A DNA stretch of 64,000 nt, taken from Silene conica (lineage: Eukaryota > Streptophyta > Magnoliopsida > Caryophyllales > Caryophyllaceae). This document shows, in pieces, positions 25,285 to 36,169 of this stretch (position 1 is its first letter; each line of letters starts with the position of its first letter). Made by a program: the position numbers and the translations under genes. Under the pieces are notes generated by a model. That model was not told where the DNA came from, did not search any database, and was given only the letters and a program-made list of their open reading frames with translations. Location of the stretch: NCBI GenBank assembly GCA_029255685.2, contig CM055320.2, positions 46,287,910 through 46,351,909 of the forward strand, written 5' to 3'.

Positions 25285-26137
25285 TGTTGAGTCTAGATAA
25301 TTATATATATTTTATATACATATGCGTGTAATCGTGCGTTTAAGTGTACAGTTAATTATAGAGCGAAGATCATATTCTAGCAAAGTATAGATTCAATCAT
25401 AGATTGAAGAAAGATCAAGCTCGTGTCAAGTCTTTTTGAAGACTTACAAGAATAAAGTCTTATTGCGGAATCAAATAGCTCCTAAGTTATAGGTCGTATC
25501 TATAACTATTGAAGAAATGAAAAATGCGTGAAGTAAAGTAAAAGCGTGAAAATATATGTGTGTATTTGTTATATTATCATATATTAATTTAGTAATCCTA
25601 AAACGGTTTTTAGAATAAAAATATTCTTTGATAAAAAAAGATTAAACTAATTATCTTATGAGATAAGTATTTATTCTAATATACTAGGAATTTTATTCTA
25701 ACCGTTATTGTCAAAATCCGAATCCCTAGAGAAACGTGTCCCGGAAGTATGTTTCGGGGAGCGTGTCTTGAGAAACGTGTCTTGGGAAGCGTGCATCACG
25801 TTTCTACACGACTACCAACACGTTTTCCATTATCTTTATGGTTTAATTAAATAAATAATATGTGTTTATTTAAGTTACTTAAAGACTAACTAGGATTTGG
25901 TTAAAGATATATTTTATTATATCTTGACAAGAATTAGGAATTGATTTAAAGTAGGATGTTATATTTTATGATATAAGTTGTTTCCTAAATCAGTTAGGTT
26001 TTGGAAATTCAATCATATATCCTAATTTATTAATATCTTGTATAAAGTCTTTCCTAATTCAAATAAGATTAGTTTTCGAATATTACCTAGAAATAAGAAT
26101 TCTAGATAAAGTAATATTCCTAAACTATCTAGGATTC
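25285..26137 (+). mobile_element. LTR family B, left part (split by Athila-like element)
   Basis: Begins TGTTGAGTCTAG inside LTR A and continues at 40,496 after the 14.35-kb insertion. With the right part it totals about 1.43 kb, close to the 1,488-bp solo LTR of the same family at 53,812, read in reverse. Shared blocks include AGATTGAAGAAAGATCAAGC-like and CTTATGAGATAA stretches. Confidence 0.6.
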
Positions 26138-27576
26138 TGATAAGGGTAAAGTCGTCACCCTAAATCAAAGTCATCCTTAGGATACTACTAACTAATAGCT
26201 AGCGGTAAGAAAGGTATCGAATCCACAGGGAGGCGGTAATAAATTGTTTGCTAAAGTAAATAAGTCTTAAAGTAACAATTGAGTTGTTTTGATTGTTTTT
26301 GTTGTCTAACAAACTAATTGCAAAATAAGTAAATAAAGATGTAAACAAGTATTAGGAAAGATCTAGGGATCAAGTTCACATAGGCAATTTCCGGGGGAAT
26401 AGGATCTAACTAATTTAATTGGGCAAGATTATTATTTAAGATCATATGTCCGGTCGGTATTCATATAATCTTTAGATCTAAATCTAACATGCGGTCGCTA
26501 TAATTAGGTCAGTCTATTCAATTGTTGTGGCCTATCTTAGTCTTAGTCTACGGTCGGATCTAAGACTAATTCGCGAGACTAATTAACTAATCCTGGCCAG
26601 TAATTAATTAATCAAATTTAAAACAACAATAGAACAATAATAATAAACAGTTTAACAATTAAACATCATTAAAGTTTGATTCCCCCTTCTAATCACCTAG
26701 ATCCCTTTTCACCCTAGACAAATAAATTAGCTACGCATGACTTGGGATCTAACTACAACAATATTGATTGAAAACATAATTAATAAAGCAATAAACTAAG
26801 AACAAGAATAATTGAAGAACAATAAAGTAGAGATTGTGATTAAATACCGTAAATAGGACAACAAGATCCGTAGGCAATTGTTAAGTAATAATCTAGAGAG
26901 CTACTAATAATAATTAGGGTTTTTAGAGTAATAAAAAGTGTCTATAACAATAGGCTACGAAGACTTTATTTATAGTAAACTACTAAACAATTTATGGAAA
27001 CTCGGGGTAAATTAAAGCACTTGATCGAGCACTCAAGGCACTCGATTGAGCACTCAAGGCACTCGATCGAGCACTCAAGGCACTCGATCGAGTGTTGGTG
27101 GCACTCGATCGAGTTCTCTCAGCGCGTAATTTCTGCTTCGCGCACTGAACTTCAAACGGTCGCCATATCTTCGTTACTTGTCTGAATCAAGTGATTTTCA
27201 TGGCGTTGGAAAGCTAAGAGGATGAGCTTTCACCTCCAGTTAGAATCACCTGATTATCATTTTTATAACTCGAGATATGGCTCTCCAAAGTAGGTACTAG
27301 TTATATGGAGCTCTTCTTTTTGCCTGCCTTCGATAATCTCCTTAGCTCTTCCTTCCTAGATCCTCGTGCCGTGCTACGTGTGTTCCTTCATGTCGGGTCC
27401 GCGGTGCTCTAATCCATCTTTTGCTCTATAGATGCATCAATCCTGCATTAAACACCGAAAGGCGGAAGTATCGACATTCTAATATAAATAGCATATAAAT
27501 GACACAATTTAGCACAAGAATCATCTCAAAACAACTAAAGGGGAGGCATAAAAGTGTATACGAATATGACTCATCA
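26138..27576 (-). repeat. Athila-like 3' LTR
   Basis: This 1,439-bp copy differs from the other LTR by scattered substitutions (low percent by eye), small indels and one extra copy of the CTCGATCGAG unit. The polypurine tract TTTGGGGGAGTT (minus strand) abuts it at 27,577-27,588. Confidence 0.88.
27018..27114. repeat. Five-copy CACTCGATCGAG palindrome array in 3' LTR
   Basis: Five units of CACTCGATCGAG, two with single changes, are separated mostly by CACTCAAGG. Each core CTCGATCGAG is a perfect 10-bp palindrome. The same motif recurs in the other LTR (four units) and in the gag-protease linker (31,294-31,391). Confidence 0.85.
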
Positions 27577-29788
27577 AACTCCCCCAAACCAGACTTGTAA
27601 CAAAGCAAGAGTTAATCAGGTTCTGTTAAGACCCCAAGTCGTCGTCAATTTGTTGCAGGAAGACTTTAAGAAACGTTTAGCTATTTGTTGTAAAGGTCGT
27701 ATCTCCCATAGGGATCGCACCTGGATTGATAGTATGATTACATAACTGCTGATGTACTCAAACGTTTGAAGGCTTAACAAAGCCTTCTTCCTCTTTGGTA
27801 TTTTTTAATATATTTTTTACATTATACCAAAAAAAAAAAAAAACTCCCCCAAACCAATCCTTTGCTTGTCCTCAAGCAAAGCATCACACAGTACAAAAGA
27901 CAATCATACAAATGGTGAATAAATAACTCAGAGCTAATGTTAGTGCACATACAAATCCCAAGCTATCCACATCTATAACAAAGTGATGACCAAATGTACC
28001 AATAAAACAGATTCAAAGGTACGGGTGATAGAAAACGCAGCTCAAGTCATAAGGTTGATATGACAGTGTAATATAGACAAAAACCAAATACCTTTCGACC
28101 TTGCAAGACAAATTTTAGTCGGATTCTCGCGGATTCACTCACGCTCATATGTATATGTGAGGGTGAGGTATATGTGAAGATAGAAAGAAATAAGAACACT
28201 CACTCAACTTAATGAAACATGCATGCAATCTAGTGTGATAGAGATTTCCCCAACAATTATTCATGTATAGATGGACAAAGTACATGTATCAGGACGGCAA
28301 AGAGGCTAGTGGGTAAGGGTAAAGAAGTGGTTTGTGTCAAAGCACGTTATGGATATGTGGAGCTAAGACGGTAGTCGCAGCGCAAAAAAAACTAAAACTA
28401 CTTCTTTAATGAAAGATAAACCAACCCAAAACTAGAGAAATTATCTCGACTTGATAGAACATGAGAGTTTATAACATTACTCGCCAAATATGCATTAGCC
28501 TCTAGATAGTTTCCTTAAATCTCTTAAGAAAATCCAATGAAGCATTCTTTTTTTTTTTTCGAATCACAAATATTCTTCTATTTTTGAAGTTTTTCTTTTT
28601 CTTTCCCTTTTTTTTCTTCTTCTTTCTTGTGCTTCATATTTTTTTTTTTCAACATAAGAGATTGACACAATTGCTCCCAAATTTTCACTACACCCACTTG
28701 GACAAAATTAGTCCCTTCCCAACCATAGTAATGAAATATCATGATAAACCAAGCAATTGCGACTGTCCCGAAAAAGTAGGCAAATTCTAGGATTGTAGCT
28801 TATAAATATTTAAATACAAAACATGCCACAAGGTTTCAAACGAGTTTTTCATAGGGAATTTGATTTCAAAGGTAGAAAGACAAATTTTTGGCTATGTGAA
28901 ACTTATTTGAAGGTAAGGACCGCCTATCCTCATGTACTTGTCATACATTCACATAAAAGCATCAAGCAATCAATTTCACACTTATGTAGTTTGATATTAC
29001 ATATTCCACAAGGAGAAACCACACTCAGGCCTAAATAACAATGAGACAAGTTTATTAATGTTCATGGCCTAGGAAGCTCTAAGGACCTCAGAATTTAAGT
29101 ACCTTACCAACTTAATTTGTCAAGTCTAATCAATATAAGGCATGTCAATTACGGTCAAGACTTGATCATTGAGCTTTGTTTTCATAGGCTAATGAGTCAA
29201 AACAATGTACATGGATAACTATTTGGGATTCAAATGCAAAAACAACGCAGATTATCATCATTGCTATTTAATTTACCAAGACTCGACCTAAAAATAAAAG
29301 AAAAATGAAAGAAAAAACATATTTTTGGATTTTTTTTAAGCACACAACATAAAATAAAGACTCTCCCCCAAACCTAAATGTCACAGTGTCCTCATTGTGA
29401 CCTAAAAAAAACATGTAAGGCACAATATAAAATATAACCAGCACCCTAAAGGACACTACTAACAAACAGAAAGGAGAAAACATAACACACTAAGAATAAA
29501 GTAAATAAAGGAAAGAATAAAAGAAGGATAATACCAGTTGGAAAGCAAAAATCCCCCAAACCAGCTGCAAAGCAGGGGTCTTGACGATTCATACGTAACC
29601 AAGGCAACTTTTTGTGACTTCAAAGCTCCAATGCTGCCGTATCAAGGCAATTCAATGCCCGTAGAAGAAGGTCGAAACTCACTCCGTGTGCTACCCACAG
29701 GCTTAGGTAGCACCATGAAACAATACAAACATACACAAATATCAAAACGAATTGTCTAAGTTCAGTCTCAACGGGACTAAAATCCAAA
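27577..29788 (-). other. Athila-like 3' internal non-coding region with repeated PPT-like motifs
   Basis: No conserved coding is seen. A CCCCCAAACC motif, the reverse of a polypurine tract, occurs at 27,579, 27,846, 29,365 and 29,553. Beside the second copy the sequence CTTTGCTTG-TCCT-CAAGCAAAG (27,860-27,881) forms a 9-bp stem, a feature I associate with Athila/Tat-type 3' regions. Poly-T and poly-A tracts at about 27,830, 28,545-28,650 and 29,300 are low-complexity. Confidence 0.55.
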
Positions 29789-30593
29789 TTATAAGCATAA
29801 AAAAGTTCTATGTCTTTTCCGAAAAACGAAACTCAAAGGTGGATCATCAGCAAGATCCACAGTACCTTCAGGCTCCTTAGAGAGGTAGTTGTCTTTGAAA
29901 ATTTCGGCTTCCCAAGCATCTAACTCAGCCTCTAAGTCAACACTTCCGTCACAAATATAATCCAAAATAGAAGGTGGCTCTTCTTCGTAGATCAACTTCT
30001 CGAACTCATCCACCTCTAGCTCCCATGGATGCGACGCAGTAGTAGAAGCGTCAAATGAATTCCTGTCAATACACAAAGCATGGCAAGAATCAAAAGAAGG
30101 ATCGAGAATGGTAATTACATGACATGTAGCTTGAAAATCAGGAGGACGGGGTGCTTGGTTGTGTAGAAAAGTGATGGTGTCATCCCCGATGCGAAAAATG
30201 AGACTACCCTCCCTAAGGTCAATAAGAGCCCCCGCGGTACTAAGGAAGGGTCGTCCGAGGATAATAGGTATTTCAGCGTCCTCTGCCATGTCCATCACTA
30301 CAAAATCACAGGGCACATAATATTTTCCTATCCTAACCGGTACATCCTCTAAGACACCCATAGGGCGCTGAATGGACCTGTCAGCCATTTGGAGGGTCAT
30401 ATTGGTACATTTAAGTGTGGTCATGTTAAGTTGTTTACAAGTAGTATACGGCATGACACTGACACTCGCCCCAGAATCACATAACACATTAGAAAAATCA
30501 AGAGAACCAACAGTGCAAGGAATAGAAAAACTCCCTGGATCCTTAAGCTTGGGTGGAAAATTAGCTTGCAGCGCGGCATGACACTCCTTAGTG
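29789..30593 (-). pseudogene. Athila-like aspartic protease region
   Basis: The open frame (277 residues from 30,622, of which the first few derive from the inserted TRIM) contains the retropepsin core LCDSGASVSVMPYTTCKQL with an intact D-S-G catalytic site. The second half ends IPIILGRPFLSTAGALIDL, the ILGRPFL hallmark of this protease. It would cut the element's polyprotein. It is separated from gag by the TRIM at 30,602, which interrupts a frame that otherwise reads through at ETIAFTKECHAAL. The usual reverse transcriptase does not follow. Confidence 0.8.
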
Positions 30594-30601
30594 AATGCAA
30601 T

Positions 30602-30967
30602 TGTAACAACCCGACCCACCACCGTCGTAACACAACCCCAATAAGATGGGATGTGTACCTTTGGGCCAAATACTTGTCCTCACTTAAGCCCAAAAGCACA
30701 AGGCCTTGTTATAAATGGTGGGTGAAAACTATTATAAACATATCACAAGTCTCACATTCTACCGACGTGGGACAACTTTCCTCTCATACTCTTGGGGTGT
30801 TACAAACTCCCCCACTTAAAGAACACAACGTCCTCGTTGTGCCCTAAACTTGACCACAACCAGGGCCAGAATCCTCCCCCGCTAGGTGTGTGACCCGGGT
30901 ACTCCCGACCACAGGCTGACCACACGGTCGCAGGGTCGCTCTGATACCATTTGTAACAACCCGACCC
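30602..30967 (-). mobile_element. TRIM element with truncated 5' LTR
   Basis: On the minus strand: a 16-bp piece of LTR end (30,952-30,967), a primer site TGGTATCAGAGC (30,938-30,949), a polypurine tract TGGGGGAGTT, and a full 203-bp LTR (30,602-30,804). It is the same family as the complete TRIM at 52,099. AATGCAAT lies on both sides (30,594-30,601 and 30,968-30,975), longer than the usual 5 bp. The internal region has no ORF. It cuts the gag-protease frame of the Athila-like element. Confidence 0.82.
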
Positions 30968-30975
30968 AATGCAAT

Positions 30976-32801
30976 TGTCTCCACTTCGTTGAAAGTTCTC
31001 TTCTTTGTTAATATCTCCTTCATAAACTTTGCATAAGCTGGTACCTGAGTAATCAATTCAGTAAAAGGAACGCTTACTTGAAGATTCTTCACAATTTCCA
31101 TGAATCTCCCGAATTGTTGACCAAGTTTTGATTTATGTTGCCGGGTTGGGAATGGAAGAATAATCTTTATTGGTTCGGCTTCCTTTGCATCCTTAGAGAC
31201 ATTTGGGGGACTCTGACTCGGAATAGTAATCCCTGGAGTAGGTACCTGTGCAATAGGCGAAACAGAAGAATCATCAGAAGTACGAACATGAGTCACTCGA
31301 TCGAGTGGGGCTGGCACTCGATCGAGTGGGGTTGGCACTCAATCGAGTGGGGTTGGCACTCGATCGAGTGCAGTGCGAGCTCGATCGAGTGTCTCAGATT
31401 AGATCGCATCGCTGCTTTTCGTTTTTCTTTTTCGTTGTTCTCATGTATACGAGCTTTCTCTAGTTCCTTTTCTTCTTCGTCAACACTGAAAGAGAGATGC
31501 CTTAAACCTTTAGGAAAAACATAAGACACTTGACTATCATCTTTGGGTATCTCCGGCTCTTTATAAGAAGTACCACTCCTGAAATGAATAGCATGAACTT
31601 GCTCATGAGCTTGTTGTCCTTGGGGAGGAAGGTTTCCGGGCTGCCTATTTGTATTTTGGCTTGCTAGTTGGGCAACTTGAGTGTCCAATATCTTATTGTG
31701 AGCCAGTATCTGAGTAATCTGTGCCTTTTGCTCCATCTGAGCTTTAAGGCTTTGCTGCAACATAGCTTTGATCTCTGATATATCATTATTTGCAGTTCGT
31801 GGTGGAGGGGGTGGCACTAAAGGTTGAAACTGTTGTTGACGCTGATTGTTAGACTGAGGACCTCCTTGATCCTGTCTATAATTTCCTTGCTGGCTGCGGT
31901 TTTGAGGAATCACATAGTTTGAATTTGGTTGTTGCTGAAGTGGGGTAGGATTTTGTACATTCTGGCTCGACCACTGAATAAAGGGATGTTCCATTGTCCT
32001 CTCATTGTAAGTGTTAGAAAAAGCATTAGCTTGCTTGTAGGATTGGAAAGCGAGTACCTGTTCTATAGGACTTATACACTCATCAGCAATTTGACCCTCT
32101 ATACCACATCTTCCGCAGAAAATTACTTCCCCTTGCTGAACCATATTAACCACTTGGTGTTGGCCACCCAAAGCTTGTGTTGTTTGCATCTGTGCAATCT
32201 TAGCGTTCAAAGCTTCTAGCTGGGCTGCGACGACACTAACTGTACCACTTCCTCTTGCAGAGCCTCTTGGATTTCCATATTCGGCAGTATGAGTAGCCAT
32301 ATCATCGATCAATTTATAAGTTGTATCATCCATGGTGTTATTTGAAATCTTCCGTTAGCAGAAGAATCCAAAAGAGCTCTATGATCATCGAATAACCCGT
32401 TGTAAAACTGGTTACAAAGAAACCACTTTTGAAACCCATGATGAGGAACTGCCCGAACCAATCTTTTGAAACGTACCCATGCCTCATTAAAATCTTCATT
32501 ACCTCCTTGCTTGAAGTTAGTAATCTGATTCCTGAGATTATTTGTCTTTTGTGGGGGAAAGTATCTCTTGTAGAATGCAAGAGCTAGGGAATTCCAATCA
32601 GTAATGGCATGAGCAGTCAAATCCAACTCGCGTAACCATTCGCTAGCATCATCTTGTAGAGAAAAAGGGAAAAGTCGGTACTTGACCTGATCATAGGTCA
32701 CTCCTGTTGGCAAAGGAATGGAGCTGCAATAAGTGACAAACTTAATCATATGTTTCGCAGGATCTTCCCCAAATCTACCTCCAAACATATTCCGCTCTAC
32801 C
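30976..32801 (-). pseudogene. Athila-like gag, N-terminus missing, frameshifted
   Basis: Frames at 32,309-32,788, 31,293-32,333 and 30,976-31,338 are successive parts of one gag. The first holds the Retrotrans_gag domain (DDASEWLRELD, AWVRFKRLVR, QFYNGLFDD). The second starts at DDTTYKLIDDMA and has a knuckle-like FCGRCGIEGQIADEC and a Gln-rich stretch. The third has QQFGRFMEIVKNLQVSVPF and YAKFMKEILTKKR, typical of Athila gag ends. One shift lies near 32,330, beside an A run, another in the palindrome array near 31,300. The N-terminus was lost where the copia element joins at 32,802. Confidence 0.75.
31294..31391. repeat. CACTCGATCGAGTG array in the gag-protease linker
   Basis: Five units of the palindrome CACTCGATCGAGTG or close variants, spaced about 20 bp apart. 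On the minus strand they encode HSIE-C-Q-P repeats in one frame and TPLDRVP repeats in another, and the gag frame shifts here. They match the arrays of both LTRs of the same element. Confidence 0.85.
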
Positions 32802-33974
32802 TGTTGGAGTAAGTGTCCTCCACAATAATGTGATCACGTCAATAATCTAATAAATTGACAAATCTCTATAAAAGAATATACATGGGATGATTCTTTATCA
32901 TAAGTCAACTGGTCAACATTAATCGGTAATGATTGGCTTGCTAGAGTTTGACATTACTGTCGTAATGACGGTGGTGACCAGTTGATCCCTTTAGGTCACA
33001 CCTATAGGACAACTCTCTCAATGATAAATGAAATGACTGTATATTGATACGAGTCAGTTCATTTCTAGTTTATAAATTATATGAAGGGATAAATTATAAT
33101 AAGATTATAAGTTATAATTATTTTAGTGATTAAAATTTTGTCACTAATATAAGTATGTTTATGAAACATATTTAATTGAATGAATATTTTAAATACAATT
33201 GTTGTAGCCAGAAATAGATTAATGGATGTTAGTAATTATGGATTACTAATTTTATGATTAAATGTTTAAATGTTAAACTATGTGAATCATAAAATGTAAA
33301 ATTGTCGAAGCAATGTTTACGTATTTATATAAAATATGCGTGAGTCCATTTATGGATAATGGACCGTGTGACAATATTATTGTCTTAGACATTTTACAAT
33401 ATAAACACATTATGTGTTAAAATGGAAAAGAGACATCCTATTAATGCAAATGTTTAGTGGGAGACATTTGAGTGCATTAAGGTGCCCATCCATTGGGCAC
33501 CCTCCCCCATCTACCCGGCCTCACTCTTGAGGAGAACAAAAGAAGAATTTTGTTCCCTTAAGCATTCATTCATTCATTTTCAAGTTGGATTAGGGTTTTA
33601 CTTAGAGAGAAAAAGAAAGAAAAAAATATTCTCTCATTCACACCCTAAACCGTGCACCCTCCCTCATGAACTAGCAATTTTTGTATTGTGTTCTAGCAAA
33701 TAAATACAAAAATACATTAGTGAGTAGTGTGTCTTGGTGTTCATCTATTGGAGGTCATCTCTTTGAAGGCTCAAGGAGGATCATTCTGTATAGTAAGCTC
33801 AAGAACAAGTGAAGAAGGTGTCTTCACTTGTGCCCTAATATTGCCGTGACTAGCATTGTTAGGGTGCTCGTTCTTCCCTTTGAATCTCGTTTATTTCATG
33901 TTAAGCATGCATAAGTTCATCTCATTATAAGATAATCACTTTAGTATGACTATAATAGGTATTTAAACCTAACA
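32802..33974 (+). repeat. 5' LTR of copia element D
   Basis: Starts TGTTGGAGTAAGTG and ends TTTAAACCTAACA directly before the primer site. Length 1,173 bp. It is related to LTR A at 24,624 and to LTR C at 41,075. Confidence 0.82.
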
Positions 33975-34375
33975 ATTGGTATCAGAGCAAAGGTTGTTGC
34001 ATGCTTAATCGGTTATAGTTTTTCCGAGTTTTGAAACTTAAAATAAAACTTTTAATTTCGAGATTCATATGATAAATCACTCGAATTTTTGGCATGTTTA
34101 ATAAATCTGGTCCTAAAATGAGTTTTAGGTTATTTTGATAATTTATGAGATTAATATTGTTCATAGTATAATTTTTAATCATTTGTATGCATTTTTTATG
34201 ACAATAAAATCGATTAAAATGGTTAAAATAGATAGAAAAAGTTTCTAACCTTGAATTTTCTACACGACCTCACATGCTTATTTTACTTAATGTATGTAAA
34301 ATTTGGTACAAAATCAAGTTGTATAGCATGTTTTACGATTTTATTTGATAAAAACCGTATTTAGAGGCAATTTTG

Positions 34376-34412
<37 letters not shown>

Positions 34413-35785
34413 ATTTCGAATTAAATTTCGAAAATTTTGACCAATAATTTTGACATTATAAATATTGAAGTAATATTTCAGAATATTCATGGAAATAAAA
34501 TCCAAATTTCGAAAATCATTTTAATTTATTTGGATTTATTACGTAAAAGTTATGTAAATCAAGGCTTATTTGAACAATATATATTAATAATTAAAGGGTT
34601 AATTATAATCAAAATTATTTATGACTAATTTTGAATCCTAAAATGTGTTAGGATATTATTTAGAACATAAGTTTATTTATGTTTTAATTTATGCATTTTA
34701 AAGGGTTAAAGTTGCAAAAATCTCATAAAACCGGTTTATTGTTGACCTAATAAGTTATTAGGGCGATTTGGCATTAAAATGAACATATTCATAACATGTA
34801 TATTGCTGCGTTTTTCGTATGAATGTCATATTTTATTGTATAATTTTGAATTATGTAATTTTTCTAGTATGGCCTTAGATTAATCGGTAATTCCCGTAAT
34901 GTAAGGGGTTATTGATTCAGTTGTAATTTTGTGATCTCGTATCACCCTATTGTAATTTATTTCTATTTTATATTGTATAAAGTAGATAGAATTAAATTGT
35001 AATATTTGTAATTCGGAGTTCCCAAGGCGTTGCATTCCCGGAAGGAGTCCAAGACGGCGTTCCTCAAGGTTTTGCCGAGAAGCCCTAGGGACCAAGGAGT
35101 TGGTTTCCGAATTGTAATTTTTATTTATCTTCTTTTAGGAAAGGCAATACTAGAAGCTTAATTTTCCGCTTTATTTTTGTTTTAGTATGTTGCATGCATA
35201 GCCAAATCGTCATTAACATGTCATGCATATCGAGTATCGAGTCTTCAACGTATCATTTTATTATCGATAATTCACCTAATTAGTTCACTTTAAAAGGAGA
35301 TATATAATATTTGATAAGATCTCTTACGTATTAAATAATGAGACTTAGCCTTACCAAAGAAAAGAACTCATGAATCCCTTCTTCACAAGAGAGAGTGGGC
35401 TCGGCTACACCGAGGTGCTATAATTGTTACGTTGGGTAAGTGAGGTAATAAGATTACAATCGTAGTATTTGGTTGATCTCATCGAAAGTATTCGTAACCG
35501 TAGTTGCAATAAGTTCGGGCTAAAGATAGAAATTAATGTAATTTTATCGACCGGGAATTCTAATGTAGAATCGATTAAGTGTTAATCCACCGAGTTATGT
35601 TAACAAGGGATGAATCGGCTATACCGTGCCCTAGTTGATATGGATTTGGATCTCGGGATCATTTGCTTAATTGTGTAAGAGATCATTAAGTAAATGCTAA
35701 GCTTGTTTAAAAATGTTTAACAAGTATTTAAAATGATGAACGTTAATTTTTCCTTCATTTCCGTTTTTGTAGTTAATTAATCGCA

Positions 35786-36145
35786 ATGGATTCATTCAAC
35801 CCTATCACTATTGATTCTTGTCACAATGTTTTTGACGATGTTTGCAACCAAAACAACATTGATACTACTAGAGAAGTTCATTTCGGAACGGGTCCGGATG
35901 GCAATGTTAACTTTATCACTTCTCTCCCACCTCCCAAAGGTCCACTTCTTGACACGGCTTATATTGATGAGCTAAACGAAGAATTGGATGCCTTATACTT
36001 GAAAGAAAGGGCTTATGATGAAGCTAGTGGGAGCTCTAGCAAGAAGAGTCTTGCAAAGATAAAGAAGAAGAAAAGAAAGTTACAAAAGGGGCGATGCCAC
36101 TATTGTAGTGTCATGGGCCATTGGAAGAAGAATTGCTCTAAGTAA
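35786..36145 (+). pseudogene. Copia D gag remnant with zinc knuckle
   Basis: A 119-residue frame ends in a CCHC knuckle CHYCSVMGHWKKNC after a Lys-rich stretch. Copia gag proteins are usually more than twice this length, and the central nucleocapsid-forming part is absent between the N-terminal start and PPPKGPLLDTAYIDE. An internal deletion is likely. Confidence 0.65.
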
Positions 36146-36169
36146 TTACGTCACATTCAAGAAGGTCTT

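Noticed and set aside
26994..27185. Plus-strand HSIEHSR repeat frame in the LTR
   Set aside because: It is simply the palindrome array translated; the LTR is non-coding.
34378..34409. TA dinucleotide repeat as an origin or CRISPR-like repeat
   Set aside because: Plain microsatellite in the copia D leader; no spacer structure, and CRISPR is not expected in a plant nuclear genome.
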